From Bacillota bacterium (GTDB lineage Bacteria > Bacillota > Clostridia > UBA1381), in contig JAJQAT010000239.1 in assembly GCA_021203665.1 (NCBI GenBank), positions 1-5,694 on the forward strand: a DNA stretch of 5,694 nucleotides. The letters are read 5' to 3'. This document shows positions 1 to 4,110 of the stretch, in pieces. Position 1 is the first letter of the stretch, and each line of letters opens with the position of its first letter. The notes beneath the pieces were generated by a model. That model was given only the letters and a program-made list of their open reading frames with translations. It was not told where the DNA came from and did not search any database. Made by a program: the position numbers and the translations under genes.

Positions 1-148
1 TTCTCTTAAATTTAACACAAAGTAAAATATATATTCCTAAAAACAACACAGAATAAAGCTTGAATTGTACATCGAAAATCATAAACAGAATAATTGATGC
101 CAAAAAAATTATGATAAACCGTTCAATATAATCTCTCACATTTTTCAT
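1..148 (-). CDS. N-terminal part of a small predicted membrane protein (truncated by window edge)
   Basis: Seen: an ATG at 148 opens 49 codons with no stop before the window ends. GGAGAG at 157-162 lies 8 bases upstream, a good ribosome binding site. The product starts MKNVRDYIERF and then has two hydrophobic stretches, about residues 11-26 (IIIFLASIILFMIF) and 31-45 (LYSVLFLGIYILLCV), followed by a basic KFKR. That pattern predicts two membrane helices with only a few residues between them, so a helical hairpin in the cytoplasmic membrane. It begins 57 bp after the second methyltransferase stop on the same strand, so it could be the next gene of that operon, but no terminator or clear promoter decides this. 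I do not recognise the family and propose no function. The C-terminus and total length are unknown. Confidence 0.55.
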   Translation of the reverse strand, partial: MKNVRDYIERFIIIFLASIILFMIFDVQFKLYSVLFLGIYILLCVKFKR

Positions 149-156
149 AACATATA

Positions 157-162
157 CTCTCC
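157..162 (-). promoter_or_regulatory. Ribosome binding site of the small membrane protein
   Basis: Minus-strand GGAGAG with 8 bases to the ATG at 148. It favours that ATG over the one at 153, which gives only ATG-TTA-TGA, and it is the main reason for treating the short truncated frame as a real gene. Confidence 0.5.
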
Positions 163-205
163 AATAATATATACCCTTAAAATCGTTTTCGACCAATAAC
201 AGTTT

Positions 206-1171
206 CTATAAATGTGTATCCGATTTGCACGCTTCCGCTGCAAATGCAACCTTGATTGAATCGGCAAGCTCTTTTACAAGCGGTACAACGACTGTATTCC
301 CGCTTTGCTTATATGCGCTGCGAGTGGGAATATTGGGAAATCCGAAATTCTTCGGAAATCCCTGCAATGCCAAACATTCTGCTGGTGATATTTTTCTGAT
401 GCCGAATTCGTCTTTGATAAACGGAATCCTGTTTTTCCACGTTCCCATATTTGCTTTAAGAGTAAACGATATTCCGTCTTTGCTCGATTGAATGCCGTAA
501 TCCGTGAAGCGGTAAATCTGATTTGTGTCTTGAATAAACGACACCAATCGATTGTATTCATATGAATCTCGGCTTAAATAGAGCCTTTCTTCGGCTTTTT
601 CGGTTCTGTCTATTACGTCGGTAATTGATAATTCAAGGTTTCGTTTTTCCGGAAACGCAAACCTTTCACAAACTGTTTTCGACTTAAATGCAATTATATA
701 TGTCCTTGTTCGGTGCTGTGGAATACCGTAGTCACATGCATCGGCAATAAGATACCTTATATAGTAATCTCTACTCGCCAATTCATTGTGAATAACATTA
801 AATGTTTGTCCTTTGTCATGCTCCGTTATATTTGCTACATTTTCCAAGAAAATAACAGTGGGCTGTATAACATCGGCAATTCGCATTATTTCAAAAAAGA
901 GATTCCCGCGCTCGTCTGAAAAACCTTTCTTGTTTCCGCAAACGGAAAAAGGTTGGCACGGGAATCCCGCAGTTAGTATATCGACATAATCCAATTCGTA
1001 TGCATCTAAGTACCTTACATCCTTTTCAAACAGATTGGTTGACGGGAAATTGTGCCGATATGTTTTACAGGCATCCTTGTCATTTTCATTTGCCCATAAT
1101 ATCTCAACCCCCGCCTGCTCAAAGCCGAGGTCTATTCCACCTATACCGGAAAATAAACTTCCTATTTTCAT
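206..1171 (-). CDS. DNA cytosine-5 methyltransferase, second of the locus (M2), specificity unknown
   Basis: Transfers a methyl group from S-adenosylmethionine to carbon 5 of cytosine in a specific DNA sequence. In the 321-residue form starting MKIGSLFSGIGG, the family motifs appear in order: motif I SLFSGIGGIDLGFE near the N-terminus, motif IV GFPCQPFS with catalytic Cys72, motif VI ENV with Glu110, motif VIII Q-x-R-x-R (Gln152, Arg154, Arg156), motif IX GIRKISPAECLALQGFP, and motif X AYKQSGNTVVVP. The recognition domain between VIII and IX, about 100 residues, does not resemble that of the HpaII-like enzyme upstream, so a different target is likely; I cannot name it. Start choice: the ATG at 1171 follows the upstream stop by one base (TAAaATG), which suggests translational reinitiation, and gives the normal family N-terminus. 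An in-frame ATG at 1207 would add 12 residues; neither has a clear Shine-Dalgarno sequence. No cognate endonuclease lies in the window. It may be a solitary methyltransferase or the remnant of another system. Confidence 0.93.
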   Translation of the reverse strand: MKIGSLFSGIGGIDLGFEQAGVEILWANENDKDACKTYRHNFPSTNLFEKDVRYLDAYELDYVDILTAGFPCQPFSVCGNKKGFSDERGNLFFEIMRIADVIQPTVIFLENVANITEHDKGQTFNVIHNELASRDYYIRYLIADACDYGIPQHRTRTYIIAFKSKTVCERFAFPEKRNLELSITDVIDRTEKAEERLYLSRDSYEYNRLVSFIQDTNQIYRFTDYGIQSSKDGISFTLKANMGTWKNRIPFIKDEFGIRKISPAECLALQGFPKNFGFPNIPTRSAYKQSGNTVVVPLVKELADSIKVAFAAEACKSDTHL

Positions 1172-1172
1172 T

Positions 1173-2315
1173 TTATCGAGTATGTGTATTAAATCTAATC
1201 GACACATTTAAGGGTAAAAGATATTCATTGTTTTCTTTTTTTATATAACTCAATAAATATTTCTTCGTACTTACATACTCAAAATGAGTATTTCTGTAAA
1301 GATAGTCTCGAAAAGATTCCCTGTCATTTGAATGGTAACAAATAACATCTCCATCATCCATGACAACGATATACCCACCGTTGACCTGTTCTTTTCCATC
1401 CCATTTTTTTCCCGCTGTCATTCCCGTAAATCCGGCCATAAGAAAATCTTTAATAGCTTTTGTGTAATATATATCCGGATTTGGTACATTCAGAGGATTG
1501 GCATCAACCATTCTTTCAACGGTTTCTTTAACCCCAAAATCTTTTCCGGAATCTATCAATCTATCTTTTACGCACCAAGCCATGATTTTATCCATAGACT
1601 CTCTTACTAAAAATAAATTATTGCTGTAGATTGGATTTTGTGGACGTGCATATTCTATTTTTTCAGCCTGCAAAAGATTTTTGCATTGTTCCCAACTTCT
1701 TTTACCATCTGACGACAATAATGAGTTAAAATTTTCCATTTTTGCATCATCATATTCGGGTAATTTGAATAAGAATTGCGAAGACGAACCGGCATTAAAT
1801 AGCGTTGGCGATTGTGCAAATTTGGATTTTATGGAAAATCCCATCACGGAAACAATAGATGTTTCACCGTCCCTAACTTCAATAAATATATCATTTTTTC
1901 CGCCAAACTGTTTTTTTAATGCTTTTACCGCCGGTGCTTTTGGCTTTTCAACATAAATAACCTTTGCAAATTCACAAACAGAATCGGGTGCCGGTATTGA
2001 GCTTCCAGAAATATTTTTTATTCCTGTAAAAAGAGCTCTAGCATTCTCTGTGAAATCATCAGCAGATAATGTAACTAAAACTTTTCCGGTTTCTTGAATT
2101 CTAACCATAACAGTAGAATGCTGTTTGTCAACAACATATTCTAAAACTTGGGTATCATATTCCTGACGAATAATTTTCATAACATCCAAATAATTGGCAT
2201 AATTTTTGCGTAATAAATTATCCGCAGTGTAAAGCCTGCCATCGCCAAGCAATTTCAGCATAACGTAAAATTCAGCCCACTCTCCCTTGTTTAACTTTGT
2301 TCCTTTTATCGACAT
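1173..2315 (-). other. Endonuclease half of the fusion, possibly also made alone from an internal ATG
   Basis: This segment encodes 380 residues starting MSIKGTKLNKGEWAEFYV, close to my recollection of about 358 residues for free-standing R.HpaII. The internal ATG is residue 337 of the long frame. The protein would cut unmethylated CCGG in the cytoplasm. GFSIKS followed by SPTLFNAGSSSQF is the pattern I associate with the HpaII endonuclease family, where the Lys belongs to the catalytic PD-(D/E)xK site. Nothing visible is missing: the N-terminal GEW block, central SIK block and C-terminal NTHFEYVST block are all present, so this is not a decayed remnant. Whether free endonuclease is made is inference from the ribosome binding site just upstream. 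Confidence 0.6.
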
Positions 2316-3323
2316 GGTTTTTTCTCCTTCCAGAACATCCTTTATTCTTTCGGCAATAGCCTCAATTACATTTACCGTTACACTGTTTCCGAACTGCTTA
2401 TAAAGATGTACATCGGCAAGCGGCAGTTTAAAATCATCGGGAAAGCCTTGAAGTCTTGCCCACTCACGAGGTGTCATTTTTCTTATACCTTCTGTATTTA
2501 TTTGTCCTTTGATGTGTGTCACCGGTGTCAAATCGGTTTGCCGTTTATCGATGATTAGGTTTCGTTCGCGCCCCATACCGCCGCAGACAATTGCTCCCGC
2601 AACTCCATCCCAGTCTCTGATTTCATAACCAAACCCGTTTCCTTTTGCTTCATGTCTCGCCTTATGTTTTCTGAGAGTTTCAACATACACATCACTCAAA
2701 TAGTACCTTGCCGATACGGGTTCTTTCTCTATTATATCTCTTATTCTTTTTGTATCGTCTGTTGGTTGCGGAAACGCGAAATTCTTCGGTGCAATATCGC
2801 TTCTGAATGCAACGATATACACTCTTTCTCTATTTTGCGGAACTCCGAAATCTTTGCTGTTTAAAACCTTGTAAAATACCTTGTATCCGATTTCCTCAAA
2901 AGTTTTACATATAATCTTAAATGTTCGACCTCGGTCATGTATAACCAAACCCTTTACATTTTCACATAAGATAACCTTTGGCTTATGATATTCACAAATT
3001 CGGGCGACATCTTGAAACAAAGTTCCTCTGCATAATCCTTTGTAGTTATCATTAAAACCCTGCTTATTGCCTGCCATACTGAATGCCTGGCAAGGGAATC
3101 CCGCAAGACATATATCAAAATCGGGAATATCCTTTTCATCTATTTTTGTAATGTCACCTGCAATTTCAAAGCTATCTTTAAAATTCGCTCGATATGTTTC
3201 CTGTGCATATTTATCCCATTCACTGATAAATACAGTTTCTATGTCGCTACCGAATGCTCTGTCAAAACCGAGACGAATTCCTCCTATTCCCGCAAAGAGA
3301 TCCACTGATTTATACTTGCTCAT
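1173..3323 (-). CDS. HpaII-type methyltransferase-endonuclease fusion (predicted CCGG restriction-modification protein)
   Basis: One 716-residue frame joins two complete enzymes. Residues 1-336 are a cytosine-5 methyltransferase: motif I DLFAGIGGIRLGF (8-20), motif IV GFPCQAFS with catalytic Cys78, motif VI ENV (121-123), motif VIII Q163-x-R165-x-R167, motif IX GIRKMTPREWARLQGFP (279-295), motif X LYKQFGNSV (307-315). Its recognition domain (about 208-278, with TLRKHK, KGNGFGYEI and GGMGRERNL) closely matches M.HpaII as I recall it, so the target should be CCGG, with the inner C methylated. Residues 337-716 are an HpaII-family endonuclease (Pfam RE_HpaII): N-terminal NKGEWAEFYVMLKLL (345-359), a likely PD-(D/E)xK core with Asp478, Glu482 and the SIK of GFSIKS (495-500), and a C-terminal GGYIVV...NTHFE...ST block. 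No linker separates the halves. The start overlaps the vsr stop by ATGA and has only a weak Shine-Dalgarno sequence, so it is probably coupled to vsr. It could be a true fusion, a fusion plus free endonuclease from the internal start, or two genes joined by a sequencing indel. Confidence 0.93.
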   Translation of the reverse strand: MSKYKSVDLFAGIGGIRLGFDRAFGSDIETVFISEWDKYAQETYRANFKDSFEIAGDITKIDEKDIPDFDICLAGFPCQAFSMAGNKQGFNDNYKGLCRGTLFQDVARICEYHKPKVILCENVKGLVIHDRGRTFKIICKTFEEIGYKVFYKVLNSKDFGVPQNRERVYIVAFRSDIAPKNFAFPQPTDDTKRIRDIIEKEPVSARYYLSDVYVETLRKHKARHEAKGNGFGYEIRDWDGVAGAIVCGGMGRERNLIIDKRQTDLTPVTHIKGQINTEGIRKMTPREWARLQGFPDDFKLPLADVHLYKQFGNSVTVNVIEAIAERIKDVLEGEKTMSIKGTKLNKGEWAEFYVMLKLLGDGRLYTADNLLRKNYANYLDVMKIIRQEYDTQVLEYVVDKQHSTVMVRIQETGKVLVTLSADDFTENARALFTGIKNISGSSIPAPDSVCEFAKVIYVEKPKAPAVKALKKQFGGKNDIFIEVRDGETSIVSVMGFSIKSKFAQSPTLFNAGSSSQFLFKLPEYDDAKMENFNSLLSSDGKRSWEQCKNLLQAEKIEYARPQNPIYSNNLFLVRESMDKIMAWCVKDRLIDSGKDFGVKETVERMVDANPLNVPNPDIYYTKAIKDFLMAGFTGMTAGKKWDGKEQVNGGYIVVMDDGDVICYHSNDRESFRDYLYRNTHFEYVSTKKYLLSYIKKENNEYLLPLNVSIRFNTHTR
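2316..2330 (-). promoter_or_regulatory. Internal Shine-Dalgarno site at the methyltransferase/endonuclease junction
   Basis: Minus strand GAAGGAG (2324-2330) followed by 8 bases (AAAAAACC) and the ATG at 2313-2315. Motif and spacing are near ideal for a Gram-positive start and much better than anything before the methyltransferase ATG at 3323. The bases are also in-frame codons of the fusion (Glu332, Gly333, Glu334). It is best explained as the original ribosome binding site of a once separate endonuclease gene, and it may still be used. Confidence 0.7.
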
Positions 3324-3727
3324 TTTTCATTAACCGCCTTAACAATTATATCTGCACATGCTTTTGTGTCATTTTTTATTTCTTTTCCCCAAAACCGTAA
3401 TACAGTCCAACCATCTTGTTCCAAATGTTGATTGACCTCATTATCACGTTGCATGTTACGTTCTATCTTTGGTATCCAAAAATCTTGATTTGACTTGAAA
3501 TCATGTTTTCTTTCCTGCCAATTGTACCCGTGCCAAAATTCACTGTCACAAAATACAGCAACTTTTTTACCGATAAACGCAATATCGGGATGTCCGAATA
3601 CCGACTTTACGTTTTTTCTATATCGCAATCCTCTGCTCCATAATTCACGACGCAGCAACAGTTCTATTTCGGAGTCTTTATTTTTTACCATTTTCATATT
3701 GTAAGAAATTTGTTCTTTGGTCTTCAT
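3320..3727 (-). CDS. vsr: Vsr-family very short patch repair endonuclease
   Basis: Vsr enzymes nick DNA 5' of the T in a T:G mismatch formed when 5-methylcytosine deaminates, so that DNA polymerase I and ligase can restore C:G. The 135-residue product (E. coli Vsr is 156) shows the family order: N-terminal SYNMKMVKNKDSEIELLLRREL, RGLRYRKNVKSVFGHPDIAF with catalytic Asp48, FCDSEFWHG (residues 59-67) with mismatch-intercalating Phe64-Trp65 and His66, then FWIPKIERNMQRD and GWTVLRFWGKEI. Two differences from E. coli Vsr: the position of His64 is Asp61, and the structural zinc ligands (E. coli His71, Cys73, Cys117) are Tyr68, Trp70 and Gly114, so the zinc site is absent. This seems to be a recurrent Vsr subtype rather than decay. 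The ATG at 3727 is preceded by AGGAAAGGCGAGG. Its TGA stop overlaps the next ATG by ATGA, tying its expression to the methyltransferase whose mutagenic product it repairs. Confidence 0.93.
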   Translation of the reverse strand: MKTKEQISYNMKMVKNKDSEIELLLRRELWSRGLRYRKNVKSVFGHPDIAFIGKKVAVFCDSEFWHGYNWQERKHDFKSNQDFWIPKIERNMQRDNEVNQHLEQDGWTVLRFWGKEIKNDTKACADIIVKAVNEK

Positions 3728-3730
3728 AAA

Positions 3731-3744
3731 TCCTCGCCTTTCCT
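3731..3744 (-). promoter_or_regulatory. Ribosome binding site of vsr
   Basis: The minus strand reads AGGAAAGGCGAGGA ahead of the ATG at 3727. AAGG at 3737-3740 has 9 bases to the start, while GAGGA at 3731-3735 is only 3 bases away. It supports the ATG at 3727 and is the entry point for ribosomes onto the coupled vsr-M-R-M2 message. Confidence 0.6.
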
Positions 3745-3837
3745 AATTTCACATACATCGGTCACAGATACAATTAAATGCACCGCATAGCATCATCAAA
3801 ACTTCTACATTAACTGCAACATTGTCATTCTTCTTGT

Positions 3838-3885
3838 TATAAATATCTCCAGCGAGATAACATAATCCCGCTGAAGTTATTTATA
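3838..3885 (-). promoter_or_regulatory. 48-bp imperfect palindrome; predicted 5'-leader hairpin or operator
   Basis: The minus-strand RNA can pair UAUAAAUA with UAUUUAUA (8 bp). After one A/A mismatch, CUUCAGCGGGAU pairs with AUCUCGCUGGAG (12 bp with two G-U pairs), closed by a 6-base loop UAUGUU. It lies directly after the predicted -10 box, so it would be the first structure of the vsr-M-R-M2 transcript. No run of U follows on the minus strand, so it does not look like an intrinsic terminator. As RNA it could protect the 5' end; as DNA it could bind a repressor. The role is inference; the pairing is read directly. Confidence 0.6.
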
Positions 3886-3897
3886 CTTGTCCATATT

Positions 3898-3926
3898 TTT
3901 ATATATTATCTCACTACAATAATCAA
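3898..3926 (-). promoter_or_regulatory. Candidate sigma-A promoter for the vsr-M-R-M2 operon
   Basis: Minus-strand -35 TTGATT (3921-3926), a 17-base spacer, and -10 TATAAA (3898-3903). This matches the TTGACA/TATAAT consensus at 4/6 and 5/6 with ideal spacing. Transcription would start near 3890, leaving a leader of about 160 bases before vsr that opens with the hairpin. The region is AT-rich, so chance matches are easy; moderate confidence. Confidence 0.45.
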
Positions 3927-3977
3927 TGACAGAGGTCGCCTAAGACCCAAAAATAAATCCTATTCCTCGCCCAAACA

Positions 3978-4007
3978 TCATAACGCGCCGTCATGCTTCG
4001 TAACGCG
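3978..4007. repeat. 10-bp direct repeat with 20-bp period
   Basis: TCATAACGCG at 3978-3987 and TCGTAACGCG at 3998-4007 differ at one base and start exactly 20 bp apart, about two helical turns. The second copy also forms the palindrome TAACGCGTTA (4001-4010). The spacing suggests binding sites on one face of the DNA, for example for a recombinase or regulator. No function is shown. Confidence 0.5.
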
Positions 4008-4015
4008 TTAAAATT

Positions 4016-4037
4016 TTGCTGTCAAATTGCTGTCAAG
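4016..4037. repeat. Tandem 11-bp repeat
   Basis: TTGCTGTCAAA (4016-4026) is followed directly by TTGCTGTCAAG (4027-4037), identical except for the last base. On the minus strand each copy carries the hexamer TTGACA, identical to a consensus -35 box. For the copy at 4031-4036 the hexamer 17 bases on is TTTTAA, a poor -10. An 11-bp period (one helical turn) fits cooperative protein binding or a recombination site better than a promoter. Confidence 0.55.
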
Positions 4038-4057
4038 CGTCGGCGAAAATTTTCAGC

Positions 4058-4110
4058 ATATACAATATATAGTGGTTTATTCTCTATTATACATACTATA
4101 TATTGTATAT
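4058..4110. repeat. Perfect 16-bp inverted repeat adjoining the lysS stop
   Basis: ATATACAATATATAGT (4058-4073) is exactly matched by its reverse complement ACTATATATTGTATAT (4095-4110), with 21 bases between. The inner end of the second arm, at 4110, is the last base of the lysS TGA codon. Downstream of lysS it would form a long, nearly all A-U hairpin, but with a large loop and no following U-run, so it is an atypical terminator. It could instead protect the lysS mRNA 3' end, or be the end structure of a small mobile or inserted sequence. Confidence 0.6.

Larger units (their letters stand above)
3749..3939 (-). pseudogene. Possible decayed small coding sequence upstream of vsr
   Basis: Two adjacent minus-strand frames lack starts but read like protein. 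Frame one, 3939 to a TAA at 3877-3879, contains VIDYCSEIIYKNMDKYK. Frame two, 3880 to a TGA at 3749-3751, gives 43 residues containing SAGLCYLAGDIYNKKNDN and then GAFNCICDRCM, with a Cys-rich end. A one-base shift near 3880 would join them into about 63 residues. I do not recognise the family. No start codon with a ribosome binding site heads either frame; the only ATGs in frame two, at 3796 and 3793, would give a 14- or 15-residue peptide. The same DNA contains the promoter and hairpin called below, so this may be chance, a relic, or a leader peptide. Low confidence. Confidence 0.2.

Noticed and set aside
166..197. TTGGTC-17-TATATA on the minus strand as a promoter for the small membrane protein
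   Set aside because: Weak matches (3/6 and 4/6), and the start site would fall inside or past the ribosome binding site at 157-162, leaving no usable leader.
1172..1207. ATG at 1207 as the start of the second methyltransferase
   Set aside because: It adds 12 residues before the family-typical MKIGSLFSGIGG start, has no Shine-Dalgarno sequence, and overlaps the endonuclease gene. The ATG at 1171 fits TAAaATG coupling better, though the longer form is not excluded.
225..3333. Plus-strand open frames of 61-103 codons opposite the restriction operon and lysS
   Set aside because: They lie antisense to strongly supported genes, lack good ribosome binding sites and recognisable motifs, and are explained as shadows of the real coding frames.
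4008..4036. Minus-strand TTGACA (4031-4036) as the -35 of the operon promoter
   Set aside because: The hexamer at the right distance is TTTTAA, a poor -10. The TTGACA pair is better explained by the 11-bp tandem repeat, and a better promoter lies at 3898-3926.
4058..4110. Rho-independent terminator for lysS
   Set aside because: The stem is almost all A-T, the loop is 21 bases, and the sequence after it on the minus strand (GCTGAAAATTTTCGCC) has no U-run. Kept only as an inverted repeat.
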